Positions 1-12,701 are shown, counted from the stretch's first letter. The stretch: DNA of 64,000 bases from JAJRXK01 sp964593155 (GCA_964593155.1 CAZQHE010000003.1:9869-73868), one strand, 5' to 3'. Program-made: numbers and translations. Notes: a model not told the origin generated them from the sequence alone.

Positions 1-95
1 CCTACAGCGAACGGACGCTGGTCGCCCTGCTGGCCGTCCTGGGGATCGCCGGAAGCCTCGTCGCGCTGCGTCTCCGTGAGGTCGAAGCGGAATGA
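1..95 (+). CDS. C-terminal fragment of an integral membrane protein
   Basis: The window opens inside a gene. The frame that starts at base 3 and ends in TGA at 93-95 gives about 30 residues: one hydrophobic segment (LVALLAVLGIAGSLVAL) followed by a short charged tail (RLREVEAE). That is how many transporters end, with a last transmembrane helix and a cytoplasmic tail, but 30 residues cannot identify the family. The 5' part lies outside the window. Confidence 0.5.
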   Translation, partial: YSERTLVALLAVLGIAGSLVALRLREVEAE

Positions 96-289
96 GCCGG
101 AAACACCGCGGCGGCCCTCGCCTGAGCTGTGACCCTCACAGATTCGATCTGGTCCGGCCCGGTGTGCGGCCGTGTACTGAACGCAGTCCGAACCTGCGCC
201 CGGGTCGCGCCTCAGGGCCGTGAACTCGATCGAACGCTCGAAGTTCGGCGATCCCCCTTCTTCCACCAGAGAATCGAGCAGGAGGCGTC

Positions 290-3916
<3,627 letters not shown>

Positions 3917-3941
3917 GCCCGAGACCATCGGAGGAAGACGA

Positions 3942-4949
3942 ATGGCCGTCGATCTGAAGACCAAGTACCTCGGGCTGAGCCTGGCGAATCCGGTGGTGGC
4001 CTCGGCGTCGCCCATGACCGGCAAGCTCGAGAACCTGCAGCGCCTCGAGGAGGCCGGCGTGGGCGCCATCGTGCTCCCGTCGCTCTTCGAGGAGCAGATC
4101 ATCCACGAGGAGACCGAACGCGTCCGCATGGACGAGTACGGGGCGGAGTCCTTCGCCGAGGCGCTGGACTACTTCCCGCCACTCGAGGGCTACAACACGG
4201 GCACCGAGTTGTACCTCGATCTGCTGCGCGACGCGAAGAAGGCGCTGAAGGTCCCGGTGATCGCCAGCCTGAACGGCACGACCACCGGCGGCTGGCTGCG
4301 CTACGCCAAGCTCATGGAAGAAGCGGGCGCTGACGCCCTGGAGCTGAACATCTACCTCATCGCCGCCGACCCCACGGTCAGCGGGGCGGAGGTGGAACAG
4401 CAGTACATCGACCTGGTCGAGGCGGTGAAGAAGGAGGTCTCGATTCCCCTGTCGGTGAAGGTCGGGCCGTACTTCAGCTCGATCGGGAACATGATGCTGC
4501 GGCTGCAGGACGCCGGCGCGAACGGCCTGGTGCTGTTCAACCGCTTCCTGCAACCCGACATCGACCTCGAGGCCCTGCAGGTGCACCCGAACGTGGAGCT
4601 GAGCACCTCGTTCGAGAGCCGCCTGCCGCTGCGCTGGATCGCCCTTCTGCGCGACGAGCTGGGGATCTCCCTGGCCGCCACCAGCGGCGTGCAGGGCGCG
4701 CCCGACGTGGTCAAGCTGCTGCTGGCCGGCGCCGACACGGTCATGATGACCTCGGCCCTGCTGCGCCGCGGCCCCACGCACGTGGCCAACGTCCTGCACG
4801 GCGTGAAGAGCTGGCTCGAGGAGAACGAGTACGAGAGCGTCGAGCAGATGAAGGGAAGCATGAGCCGCGAGAAGTCGCCGGACCCCGGTGCCTTCGAACG
4901 GGCCAACTACGTGAAGACCCTCATCAGCTACACCGGCCCCTACGTGTAG
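3942..4949 (+). CDS. dihydroorotate dehydrogenase-like flavoprotein
   Basis: This 335-residue protein has the FMN-binding TIM-barrel fold of dihydroorotate dehydrogenases, with the family-like start VDLKTKYLGLSLANPVVASA, a central LELNIYLIAADP strand and a C-terminal phosphate-binding segment (AATSGVQGAPDVVKLLLAGAD). The strand that carries LN-SCPN in true PyrD reads LNIYLIAAD here, so it belongs to the PyrD-like subgroup and may not act in pyrimidine synthesis. It directly follows nifJ, and a perfect hairpin closes the unit. Linkage with PFOR suggests a redox role, but the substrate is unknown. The start has an upstream ggaggaagacga ribosome site. Confidence 0.85.
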   Translation: MAVDLKTKYLGLSLANPVVASASPMTGKLENLQRLEEAGVGAIVLPSLFEEQIIHEETERVRMDEYGAESFAEALDYFPPLEGYNTGTELYLDLLRDAKKALKVPVIASLNGTTTGGWLRYAKLMEEAGADALELNIYLIAADPTVSGAEVEQQYIDLVEAVKKEVSIPLSVKVGPYFSSIGNMMLRLQDAGANGLVLFNRFLQPDIDLEALQVHPNVELSTSFESRLPLRWIALLRDELGISLAATSGVQGAPDVVKLLLAGADTVMMTSALLRRGPTHVANVLHGVKSWLEENEYESVEQMKGSMSREKSPDPGAFERANYVKTLISYTGPYV

Positions 4950-4980
4950 GGCCCGACTCCGCCGGTGAGCGGTGTGCGCG

Positions 4981-5006
4981 CGGCCCCCGGGTGATTCCGG
5001 GGGCCG
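4981..5006 (+). terminator. rho-independent-type terminator of the nifJ operon
   Basis: CGGCCCCCGG and CCGGGGGCCG form a perfect 10-bp stem around a 6-base loop (gtgatt), 31 bases after the stop of the PyrD-like gene. It is followed by ttcgtcgtctg, which is only moderately U-rich, as is usual at this G+C. Confidence 0.75.
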
Positions 5007-5038
5007 TTCGTCGTCTGTGAACTCTCTTTACAAGTCGC

Positions 5039-5068
5039 TTGACTTCACGAATTCGGAACAACTATGGT
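5039..5068 (+). promoter_or_regulatory. candidate sigma70-type promoter without an obvious gene
   Basis: TTGACT (5039-5044, 5 of 6 matches to the -35 consensus) is separated by 18 bases from TATGGT (5063-5068, 4 of 6 matches to the -10 consensus), inside an AT-rich island. No plus-strand gene begins until 6034, so if it is active it would drive a short transcript ending near the hairpin at 5200-5231. Confidence 0.3.
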
Positions 5069-5199
5069 CGGTGCATCACGGGGTACGGAACGATCGGCTC
5101 GCCAGCCGCCCGCACGTCACCCCGACGACCGACAGATTCCCCGTCGTGTCTCGCCCGGGAGCTTCGCTGGCTCCCACCGACGGGGGCGGATCTCGCCAG

Positions 5200-5231
5200 G
5201 ATCCCGGCCCTCCCTTGCCTGGGCCGGGATC
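5200..5231. terminator. hairpin, probable terminator
   Basis: GATCCCGGCCC and GGGCCGGGATC form a perfect 11-bp stem with a 10-base loop. It lies 24 bases beyond the stop of the minus-strand gene at 5256 and is well placed to end that transcript. It could equally end a plus-strand transcript from the promoter-like site at 5039. Neither side has a clear U-tract. Confidence 0.55.
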
Positions 5232-5255
5232 GCCGTTCCTACGAACGAAGAGCGT

Positions 5256-5894
5256 CTACGGGGCCGCCGTGGTCAGCTGCGGACTCTCCAGCGCCAGGAT
5301 CACCCAGTAGCGCTGAGGCCGGTAGGCCTCGATCTGGACCTGGGCGCGCGCCTCGGGGCCCACGTACATGCGCCGCACGACTCCGTCCCCGCTGTCCAGC
5401 GCCGCGTAGCCGTCGTCGTGTTCGGAGACCGGATCGCCGTAGCGGGCGGCCAGCAGCCCGTCGAGCCGGTCGTAGAGGCTCAGGGGCCGGTTCGGCAGGC
5501 CGAACAGCCGCCACTGGACCTGGATCCGGCGCAGACGTCCCGTGCGGTCACCGGTCGACGGCTCGGTGAAGTCGAGGAGGACCTCGGCCGTCGCCCCCAG
5601 GAAGCGACCCTCGAAGCGCAGTTGTCCGTCGCGGGCGGCACGGCTCTCGAGGTCGTCGCGATCGGCCATCGTGCGCAGGACCACGAAGCGATCCATGCCG
5701 AAGCGCAGACCGATGAGGCCGTCGGCGGGTGGCCCGTACCAGCCCTCCCAGGGCTGCCGCGGATCGGGAACCCCGGTGTCGTCGAGGACGTCGTAGGGGT
5801 CGTCGGAGACCGCGTCCTGCGCACTCGCGGGCGTGTGCACTCCGGCCACCGCGACGGCGACCGCGACCAGGAACACCTGTGTGCGGATCGGCAT
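5256..5894 (-). CDS. secreted protein of unknown function
   Basis: The product is 212 residues and not recognised. The start is the ATG at 5894, which follows a GAGG ribosome site and begins a clear Sec signal peptide (MPIRTQVFLVAVAVAVAGVHTPASAQD, shown here in meaning rather than as a run: basic start, hydrophobic core, AxA cleavage at about residue 25). The open frame extends further upstream but that part is not signal-like. The mature protein is acidic and rich in aromatic beta-strand-like segments (GWYGPPADGLIGLRFGM, YRPQRYWVILALES), so a small beta-rich periplasmic or outer-surface protein is likely. It is transcribed away from the gene at 6034, with a shared 139-bp upstream region. Confidence 0.6.
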   Translation of the reverse strand: MPIRTQVFLVAVAVAVAGVHTPASAQDAVSDDPYDVLDDTGVPDPRQPWEGWYGPPADGLIGLRFGMDRFVVLRTMADRDDLESRAARDGQLRFEGRFLGATAEVLLDFTEPSTGDRTGRLRRIQVQWRLFGLPNRPLSLYDRLDGLLAARYGDPVSEHDDGYAALDSGDGVVRRMYVGPEARAQVQIEAYRPQRYWVILALESPQLTTAAP

Positions 5895-6033
5895 GACGAC
5901 CTCGCCGGGCGGAACCGCGGGATTCGAACTGGTCAGCGCGGTGGAGTCCGTGCTTCCATCGTGCCGACCGTGATCCGCACCAATGTCAGCCCGGCGGAGT
6001 CGCGGGGCAAGACCTCGGCCACGGGACCGTCGC

Positions 6034-6468
6034 ATGGACACACCCGACCCGATCCGCGACTGGGCCCGCGCCCGCAGCCGTGAGCTGGCCACCGCGCTGG
6101 CCACCGACCCCTACGTGCGCTCGGCCCGCCTGCTGGGCTACAGCCTGCGCTCTCAGGTCCGGGGCTTCTTCCACGATCCGCGCCATCCCGCCGCGCGGCG
6201 CCTGCTACGCCACTGGTTCGAACTGGCCTTCGAGGCCGGCGCCGACCGGGCCGAGGACCTGGCGCTGGAGGTCGAGCACCAGTGGAACCATGGTGACGAA
6301 CGCGCCCTGGCCGGGGCATGGCGAGCCCTGCGCAAGGAGTTCGGGCACGTGGTCGCCGCGGCCGACCGCGCCGCCGCCACCGCGCCCGCGGGGGATCCGA
6401 CCGAGCCCGACCGGGCCGAGGCCCGGCGCGCCGCCTTCGATCGCTGGCTCGACGATCAGTCCACGTAG
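6034..6468 (+). CDS. small helical protein of unknown function
   Basis: This is a 144-residue, alanine- and arginine-rich, predicted all-helical soluble protein starting MDTPDPIRDWARARSREL. It has no signal peptide or membrane segment and matches no family recognised here. The frame is open further upstream, but the ATG at 6034 begins the non-repetitive part. Its last 13 bases overlap the 3' end of the convergent gene at 6456. Codon use resembles its neighbours, which supports a real gene, though both strands are open here and the call is moderate. Confidence 0.5.
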   Translation: MDTPDPIRDWARARSRELATALATDPYVRSARLLGYSLRSQVRGFFHDPRHPAARRLLRHWFELAFEAGADRAEDLALEVEHQWNHGDERALAGAWRALRKEFGHVVAAADRAAATAPAGDPTEPDRAEARRAAFDRWLDDQST

Positions 6469-7754
6469 CCCAACGCGCGCAGCTTCTCCCGCGCGGCCGC
6501 GTCGGCCTCGGGGTCGGGCTCGGCCTCGCGCCCGGGGCGCGGGACGATCCCCTCGTACGTGTCGATCGTGCGCTCGACGAGTTCTCCGCTCCATCGGCGC
6601 AGGTCCGGGGTGAAGGCGTCGACCAGCACGGCGCCGTCGAGGTCGCGCGCCGGCGGAACGCCGCACAGGGCGAGCAGTGTGGGCATGACGTCCTTCACGC
6701 CCGCCCCCTCGAGCACGGACCCCGATCGCAGCCCCGGTCCCTTCATCACGATCAACCCGTCGAGCCGGTGCATGCGAACGCCCAGGGTGATCCGACCGCG
6801 CACACGGCGGTGGCCCACGAAGCCGTGATCGCTGAGCACGACCACGCGGCTCGACGAATCGACGTCGTCGAGGACGCGGCCGATCAGTTCGTCGACGAAG
6901 ACGTGGTACTCCTCGATCACCGATCCGAGCATGCGAACGCGCCAGTCGTCGGGATCGAGCCCCGAGTGCCTCGGCTCGAACCAGCGCCAGTAGTCGTGGC
7001 TGACCAGGTCGAGTCCGCGGAAGTACACGGTGAACACGTCGAAGCCACCACGCGCGAGCAGCGCTTCGGACATGGCCAGGTAGGTGAGGTCGCCGGCCAC
7101 GTAGGCGCGCAGGTCGGAGAGCAGGGCATCGGCCGCGTCGCCGTGCGTGCGCCAGAGGTCGGTGTCGACGAAGCGGGCCAGGAGATCGTCGTCGACGTCT
7201 TCGGGGTGGACCACCAGCGGTGCCAGTGCCGACCATTCCTGCGGCGGGTAGGCCGCATCCTCGTCCTGCTTCGCGCGCAGATCGAAGTAGGGCAGGAAAT
7301 CCGACACCAGGACCCCGTTCACCGGCGGAGCGGGATGCGTCACCCACCAGCCGAGCACGGCCTGCGTCCGGCCCAGGTGACCCAGGATCTCCCAGTAGGT
7401 GACGGCCGTGCGCATCTCCGAGGCGGTGAGCCCGCCGCCGCGGTCGATGAAACCGACCACGCCGTGCTCGACCGGTCGCTTGCCGGTGGCGACGGTCGTC
7501 CAGATGGTCGGCGACTTGTCCAGCGGTTCGAGACTGCGCAGGCTGCCCCGCGTGCCCGCCTCGATCAGTGCCTCGAGGTTCGGCATGCGGCCGGCCTCGA
7601 CGAGCGGATCGACCCAGGTCCAGTCGGCGCTGTCGACACCGATCACCACCACCGGCGCGCCGCCGGCGGCCGGCGGACCGGAGTCACATCCGACGCCGCA
7701 CCAGAGAACGGACGCGAGGGCCACACTCCAGCATCCACGCACGACGGCTCCCAT
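6456..7754 (-). CDS. alkaline-phosphatase-superfamily lipoprotein (type I phosphodiesterase/nucleotide pyrophosphatase-like)
   Basis: This 432-residue exported hydrolase has a hydrophobic signal ending in a probable lipobox cysteine (Cys23). The superfamily metal and nucleophile signature follows: GVDSADW (Asp41) and SPTIWTTVATGKRP with the likely Thr nucleophile near residue 83. The second metal site is at VVLSDHGF in the second half. The family hydrolyses phosphodiester, phosphomonoester or phosphonate bonds outside the cytoplasm; the substrate cannot be told. The start codon overlaps the stop of the upstream beta-propeller gene (TGATG), implying translational coupling, so the two products may work together at the envelope. 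Confidence 0.8.
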   Translation of the reverse strand: MGAVVRGCWSVALASVLWCGVGCDSGPPAAGGAPVVVIGVDSADWTWVDPLVEAGRMPNLEALIEAGTRGSLRSLEPLDKSPTIWTTVATGKRPVEHGVVGFIDRGGGLTASEMRTAVTYWEILGHLGRTQAVLGWWVTHPAPPVNGVLVSDFLPYFDLRAKQDEDAAYPPQEWSALAPLVVHPEDVDDDLLARFVDTDLWRTHGDAADALLSDLRAYVAGDLTYLAMSEALLARGGFDVFTVYFRGLDLVSHDYWRWFEPRHSGLDPDDWRVRMLGSVIEEYHVFVDELIGRVLDDVDSSSRVVVLSDHGFVGHRRVRGRITLGVRMHRLDGLIVMKGPGLRSGSVLEGAGVKDVMPTLLALCGVPPARDLDGAVLVDAFTPDLRRWSGELVERTIDTYEGIVPRPGREAEPDPEADAAAREKLRALGYVD

Positions 7755-9985
7755 CAGCGGACGAGGGTGACGCGGCCGGTCAGTTGCCGGGTTCCGATGC
7801 GCAGTCGCACGAGGTAGGTGCCCGACGCCACGGTCCGCCCCTGGTCGTCGGTGCCGTCCCAGGTCACGCGGTGACGTCCGGCCCCGGTGTGGCTACGCAG
7901 AAGCGTACGCACACGGCGTCCGCGCAGGTCGAAGAGATCGACCGCGACGGCCGCACCGCGCGCCTGCTCCCAGCGGATCGAGGTCCGGGGGTTGAAGGGG
8001 TTCGGCGCGGCGGGCAGCAGTCGGCTCGTCCTCGGCGCGGCGACCGGCTCGTCGGCCGTCGGGTCGTCGAGCGACAGTACCGTGTCGACGTCGCGCGCGT
8101 AGGCACCGCGCGCGAAGGTCCCGGCCACCAGCCGCGGGGACGGGCCGCGGTCGACGGCCAGATCCTCGATCCGCGGAGACGCCAATCCCCGCGAGAACTC
8201 CGTCCAGATCGTTCCGCCGTCGTCGGACACGAGGACCCCGTGGGCGGCCGTGCCGAGTACCAGGCGCGCGCCGATTCGCTCCAGGGTGGTCGGTTCGACC
8301 ACGGCTCCCTGCGGTCCGGCGCGTCCGGCTGTGACGGTCTGCCGCGACGATCCGCGAAGGCCTTCGACCAAGAGCAGGTTGCCGTCGGACCGCGGTCGCA
8401 GGGCCACCACCAGCGAGCGGGCGTCGGCCTCGCGGAACGCCAGACCCCGGATCCGCGCCGAGCGCGCATCGGGAAGACGGATCGACTGCCAGGCCGCGTG
8501 TCCGTCGCCCACGAACAACGCGGCGGGTTCACCGAGATGGGGATCGTAGCCGACGGCAGCACGGTCGCCCCGCGTGGTCAGCGCGAAGCCCGGCCGGCCC
8601 GAAGGGAGTCCCTCGACCGGCGCCCACGACCGCCCGCCGTCGTCGCTGGCGAGCGGACCCTCGTCGCTGATCGCCAGCAGGCGTCCGCCGTCGAGCGCGA
8701 CGAAGTCGCCGATGCGGGGCCGCGACGCCGGCAGCTTCGCCGGGGTCCACGTCGTCCCGCCGTCGTCGGAGACGTACGCCCCGCCCGCCGCACTCAGCAG
8801 CCACCGTGCGCCGTCGACGTGCAGGGCCACGATCTGCAGGTCGACGAGATCACCCGTCACCTCGGTCCAGCTCGCCGCGCCGTCGTCGCTGCGGAACAGG
8901 CGGCCGTGGGCGGTGCCGGCCAGGACCAGTCCCGCGTCGGCGGCGACCGCGCGCACCCAGGCCGCACGCAGTCCCGTGTTCGATTCCCGCCAGGTACCGT
9001 CGCCGGGGTCGCGCAGCACGCCGTCGACGAAACTGCCCAGCAGGAGGTCCGTGCCGTTCGCTTCGATCTCCCAGATCTCGGGGGCGTCCCGGCCTCGCCC
9101 GCCCGTGGTGCGCCGCCACGTGATCCCACCGTCGCCGGAACGGAAGAGCCCACGGTCGGCGCCGACCAGGATCGTGGGCCCCGACGCTCCCGGCGTGACC
9201 ACGGCCCGATAGAACCGCGGGCGGGGTCCGTCGGCCGCGGGCGTGATGGGCACGAAGCGTTCCCGGTCGCGCAGTTGCCACACCGCGCCCTCGAAGTCGG
9301 CCACCACCAGGCTGTCGTCGCTGTCGGGCCAGGCAGCGAGGTCGAAGAGGAAACGGTCGACGGGCAGACCGGCCGAGATCTCCCGATTGGTACTGGTGTC
9401 ACCGCTCTGCAGCCCGAGCGCGCCCGAGGCGAGATAGACGACGGTGCGTGGCCGTTCCGGCAGGATCTCGACCGACCGCACCGATTGCACGGGCCCCACC
9501 CGCAGCGAGTCCTCCCACACGCTGCCCCGGGTGCGGCTCACGAACACTCCCGCGGTCGTGCCGGCGGCGACGCGCCGCGGGTCCTGGGGAAAGGTCTCGA
9601 CGTCGTGGACGAGCGGCGTTCCGAAGTCACCGAGACCGGCGTTCACGGTCGACCAGCGCGTGCTCCCGCCCTCGTTGCGGAGCACGCCGCGGTCCTCGGT
9701 GGCCGCGTACAGCGTGCTGCGGACGTCGCCGCTGGCCTCGAGATCCCAGACGACGGCATCGCCCGCGGTCGCGGTGGCCGGCGACCAGGTCAGCCCGCCG
9801 TCGTCGCTGCGCCAGATCCCGCCGCCGTAGGTTCCGGCGTACAGGGGGCCGGCGGGTCCGACCGGACGCAGGAGCGTGGTCACCCACCCGAGTTCGGGAC
9901 CGCCACCCGTCCAGCCCCCGGCGGCGACGGACGGGGCCGCTGCGCAGGTGACGGCGAGAACGACACGGAAAGCGAAACCACGCAT
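7754..9985 (-). CDS. secreted BNR/sialidase-type beta-propeller protein with C-terminal FlgD-like sorting domain
   Basis: This is a 743-residue exported protein. The start at 9985 begins a signal peptide (MRGFAFRVVLAVTCAA, AxA-type cleavage); the frame is open upstream but that stretch is not signal-like. The body contains at least eight repeats of the Asp-box/BNR kind (for example GIWRSDDGGLTW, VLVSDDGGTIW, YVSDDGGTTW), typical of six- to ten-bladed propellers related to sialidases and photosystem-repair YCF48 proteins. The last 90 residues are the FlgD Ig-like module (PAAPNPFNPRTSI, then GRHRVTWDGTDDQGR) used as a secretion or anchoring tail in FCB-group bacteria. Enzyme activity is not evident. 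It is coupled to the phosphatase lipoprotein at 6456. Confidence 0.85.
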   Translation of the reverse strand: MRGFAFRVVLAVTCAAAPSVAAGGWTGGGPELGWVTTLLRPVGPAGPLYAGTYGGGIWRSDDGGLTWSPATATAGDAVVWDLEASGDVRSTLYAATEDRGVLRNEGGSTRWSTVNAGLGDFGTPLVHDVETFPQDPRRVAAGTTAGVFVSRTRGSVWEDSLRVGPVQSVRSVEILPERPRTVVYLASGALGLQSGDTSTNREISAGLPVDRFLFDLAAWPDSDDSLVVADFEGAVWQLRDRERFVPITPAADGPRPRFYRAVVTPGASGPTILVGADRGLFRSGDGGITWRRTTGGRGRDAPEIWEIEANGTDLLLGSFVDGVLRDPGDGTWRESNTGLRAAWVRAVAADAGLVLAGTAHGRLFRSDDGAASWTEVTGDLVDLQIVALHVDGARWLLSAAGGAYVSDDGGTTWTPAKLPASRPRIGDFVALDGGRLLAISDEGPLASDDGGRSWAPVEGLPSGRPGFALTTRGDRAAVGYDPHLGEPAALFVGDGHAAWQSIRLPDARSARIRGLAFREADARSLVVALRPRSDGNLLLVEGLRGSSRQTVTAGRAGPQGAVVEPTTLERIGARLVLGTAAHGVLVSDDGGTIWTEFSRGLASPRIEDLAVDRGPSPRLVAGTFARGAYARDVDTVLSLDDPTADEPVAAPRTSRLLPAAPNPFNPRTSIRWEQARGAAVAVDLFDLRGRRVRTLLRSHTGAGRHRVTWDGTDDQGRTVASGTYLVRLRIGTRQLTGRVTLVR

Positions 9986-10049
9986 GGACGGCTCCGGTCG
10001 GGGAGGGCGATGTCCGGAAGCTACCGGGCGGGACGGGCGCCGAGCAAGC

Positions 10050-11747
10050 TCAGGGGCGATCGCGCAGCGCGCCCAGCTTCTGCCGCACACGCGGATGCCG
10101 GGGCGCGAGCCGGAGCGCGGCCTCGTACTGTTCGGCGGCGGCCTCGAGCCGACCGCGCCGACGTTCGATGTCCCCGGCCAGCTCGTGGCAGTAGGTCAGC
10201 TCCTCCACCGGCGGGCGCCCCGTACCCCGTGCCTCGGCATACAGGGCCTTCAGCGCCGTCTCGAGGGCCTGCATCGCCTCGTCGGTGCGGCCCAGCCGAT
10301 CGAGGGCGGTGGCACGGTTGATCTCGACCCGCTCCGCACCCGGCGATTCGCGGCGCACGGCGTCGAATTCGCGCAGGGCCTCTTCCCAACGGCTCTGCTG
10401 CAGCAGCATCGACCCCACGTTCACGTGCAGGGCCGACTCGTCGCGCGGCACCGACGGCAACGCGAGCAGTCCCCCGGCGGCAACCGTCGCCAGCGCGGCC
10501 GCCGCCACGGCCTGCCGGTGCCCCGCGCGCCATGCGTCCAGACCCCGGATCACCACCGCCGCCGCCAGCACCGTGGCCACCGCCATCATCGGCAGGCGGA
10601 AACGCTCGAACACGAAGAAGGGAACCAGGGCGATCCAGCTGCCGAGCAGGAAGACCACCAGCGGCCAGCGCCCACGCCAGGGTCGCAGGAAGACCAGCCC
10701 GGCCAGGGCCAGCGGGAAGATCAGCCACGGCCGGACCACCGGGTTGTTCAGCGCGGCGATCCACCGGCCCGCGATCGGCAGCGAGTGGACGTCGTTGCCC
10801 TCCCAGGCCCCCCACAACAGCACGGCCTTCTTCAGCGTGACGGACACCGCCTCGAGGGGTTCGCGCGCCCACCACTCGAGGCCCTGCCTCCACCAGAAGC
10901 GCGACACCCCGGCGGCGTCGAGGGCGAGCGGCGACTCCTCGCGGGCCAGGCGGACCGCGTCGTCCTCCTCGACCGTCGCGTCGCTGCGGCCCGGTCGCAG
11001 GGGCAGGTAGCTGCCGTCGGCGCCGTCGTGGTTGCCGATGTAGAAGTTCGGCCCTCCGCTGTAGGCGATCACCACGAATCCGCCGCCGCGGGCCAGGTTC
11101 TGCGCGGTGGGAACGGCCACCACGGCCAGGAGCGCGAGCAGGCCGAGCACCGGCGCCCACCCGGGTCGCGGTGCGGGCGGGAACTCCCGCCGGGCGGCCA
11201 ACAGCGCCCCCACGACCAGGCCGAGCCCGACCACGAGCATCTCACCGCGGACCGTGGCCGCGGCGCCCAGCAGCAGTCCGCCGAGCGTCCAGGCCACGAC
11301 GCCCGCCCCGTCGCGCGCAACGATCCACAGGGCCGCGAAGGCCAGGAAGACGGTGAGCGTGGGCTTGAGGATCAGGATCTCGTGCAGCAGCACGGTGGGC
11401 GCCACGGCCCACAGCACTCCGGCCACCACGCCGACGCGCGCGTCGAACCAGCGACGGCCGAGAGCGAACACCAGGACGGCGTTGACCACCCCGAGCACGA
11501 GCTGGACGATCTTCACCGCCGGCAGCTGCGCCCCGAGCCCCACGAGCGCGGCCAGGAACCACGCGTAGCCCGGGGTCATGTAGTAGGCACCGTACGGCGG
11601 CTCCTGCCCCAGGACCATGCGCTCGCTCATCTGCATGTAGGCGATCTCGTCGACGATCGGCACCGACCAGAACGGCGCGTCGGTGGCGTCGAGGGCGACC
11701 CAGACCCGCACCAGCGCCGCGACGAGCACCACGGCCAGCAGAGGCAT
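10050..11747 (-). CDS. GT39/ArnT-type polyprenyl-phosphate glycosyltransferase with C-terminal TPR domain
   Basis: The protein has about 565 residues. Roughly ten or eleven transmembrane helices occupy residues 1-400. The first large periplasmic loop carries the acidic pair VDEIAYMQMSE, the catalytic position of PMT/ArnT-type enzymes that move sugars from lipid carriers to proteins or glycolipids. The C-terminal 150 residues form three to four TPR repeats (LLQQSRWEEALREFDAV and similar). The ATG at 11747 is used here. A TTG at 11762, overlapping the TGA of the upstream gene and preceded by GGAGGG, is an equally good start. It is in an operon with the inositol monophosphatase upstream. Acceptor and sugar are unknown. 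Confidence 0.8.
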   Translation of the reverse strand: MPLLAVVLVAALVRVWVALDATDAPFWSVPIVDEIAYMQMSERMVLGQEPPYGAYYMTPGYAWFLAALVGLGAQLPAVKIVQLVLGVVNAVLVFALGRRWFDARVGVVAGVLWAVAPTVLLHEILILKPTLTVFLAFAALWIVARDGAGVVAWTLGGLLLGAAATVRGEMLVVGLGLVVGALLAARREFPPAPRPGWAPVLGLLALLAVVAVPTAQNLARGGGFVVIAYSGGPNFYIGNHDGADGSYLPLRPGRSDATVEEDDAVRLAREESPLALDAAGVSRFWWRQGLEWWAREPLEAVSVTLKKAVLLWGAWEGNDVHSLPIAGRWIAALNNPVVRPWLIFPLALAGLVFLRPWRGRWPLVVFLLGSWIALVPFFVFERFRLPMMAVATVLAAAVVIRGLDAWRAGHRQAVAAAALATVAAGGLLALPSVPRDESALHVNVGSMLLQQSRWEEALREFDAVRRESPGAERVEINRATALDRLGRTDEAMQALETALKALYAEARGTGRPPVEELTYCHELAGDIERRRGRLEAAAEQYEAALRLAPRHPRVRQKLGALRDRP

Positions 11748-11758
11748 CCGCGCACGGC

Positions 11759-12559
11759 TCAAGCTCCGGCTCCCTCCGCGGGGCGCACCAGCTCGAGCGC
11801 CGCCTCGTGGAGATGGCCGTTGCTCGCCACGATCTCGTTGGCCCCCGCGCGGAAGGGTCGACCCCGTCCGTCGGTGACCCGGCCGCCCGCCTCCTCCACC
11901 AGCAGCACACCGGCGGCCACGTCGTAGAGGTTCTGCGCGCGGCGCTTGCTGCCCAGCAGCAGGTCGAGCCGGCCGTCGGCGACGAAGGCCAGCTCCAGCG
12001 CCACGCTGCCCAGCCGCCGGACCTTCGAGATCGACGTGAACACCCGCTGCAGGATCGCCGCGTCGCGCACGAACCGTCCCTTCCGCGACGACTGGAAACT
12101 GGCGATGGCCTCGCGCAGGGTGGAGCGGGCGCTCACGGCCAGACGTTCGTCGCCCCGCCAAGCGCCCTCGCCCCGCGCGGCGACGTACAGGTCCCCGCGC
12201 AGCGGGTCGACCACCGCGCCGGCCTCGATCGCGCCCGCGCGCACCACGGCGACGCTCACGCTGAAGACCGGTAACCCCAGGGCGTAGTTGAGCGTCCCGT
12301 CCACGGGATCGACGTGCCATTCGAACTCGGCACCGTCGGGGCCACTGCGGCCGTGCTCTTCGCCGACCACGGCGTGATCCGGGAAATCGGAACGAATCCG
12401 CGCGGCCAGGAACCGTTCGATCTCGGCGTCGACGTGGGTGACGGCCTCGCGGCCGACCTTGTAGTGCAGGGGGCCCGTGCGGCCATAGGCCTCCACGACG
12501 CGGGAACCGACCGGTTCGAGCAGAGACACGAGGCGGGAGCGCCAGTCGGAATCCGACAC
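11759..12559 (-). CDS. inositol monophosphatase family phosphatase
   Basis: This cytoplasmic Mg2+-dependent sugar or inositol phosphatase has 266 residues, the family's usual length. Three signatures are present: the metal-binding glutamates in GEEHG (66-70), DPVDGT at 84-89, and LYDVAAG (211-217) in place of the usual WD-AAG. It could act on inositol phosphate, fructose-1,6-bisphosphate or 3'-phosphoadenosine phosphate; sequence alone does not decide. It is the first gene of a minus-strand pair with the glycosyltransferase, and its 229-bp upstream region is shared with the divergent phosphatase gene at 12789. Confidence 0.88.
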   Translation of the reverse strand: MSDSDWRSRLVSLLEPVGSRVVEAYGRTGPLHYKVGREAVTHVDAEIERFLAARIRSDFPDHAVVGEEHGRSGPDGAEFEWHVDPVDGTLNYALGLPVFSVSVAVVRAGAIEAGAVVDPLRGDLYVAARGEGAWRGDERLAVSARSTLREAIASFQSSRKGRFVRDAAILQRVFTSISKVRRLGSVALELAFVADGRLDLLLGSKRRAQNLYDVAAGVLLVEEAGGRVTDGRGRPFRAGANEIVASNGHLHEAALELVRPAEGAGA

Positions 12560-12672
12560 CGGGACGTTCCTCCGGAGGGCGGCACGGAGTGTTCAGCCTA
12601 GCGCCGGGCCCGGAGGCGGGCAACAGGACGGGCACGGGGCGCGTAGGGAGGATCCGACGTGGAACAGTCCTC

Positions 12673-12701
12673 TTTCCATCCCCCGGACGCATCGCGATAA
12701 T
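12673..12701 (+). promoter_or_regulatory. candidate promoter for the PDZ/SpoIIE phosphatase operon
   Basis: TTTCCA (12673-12678, 4 of 6 matches to the -35 consensus) and GATAAT (12696-12701, 5 of 6 matches to the -10 consensus) are exactly 17 bases apart, 88 bases before the ATG at 12789. In so G+C-rich a region a GATAAT at the right spacing is unlikely to be common. Confidence 0.45.

Larger units (their letters stand above)
4950..5255. other. 306-bp intergenic region with terminator, AT-rich promoter-like patch and second hairpin
   Basis: The region lies between the end of the nifJ operon (plus) and the end of a minus-strand gene. It holds the hairpin at 4981-5006, an unusually AT-rich stretch at about 5015-5070 containing a promoter-like pair, and a strong hairpin at 5200-5231. 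No convincing coding frame with a ribosome site was seen on either strand. A short non-coding transcript is possible. Confidence 0.5.

Noticed and set aside
7568..10321. Long plus-strand frame antisense to the propeller gene
   Set aside because: No signal peptide, domain or ribosome site; codon pattern fits the minus strand.
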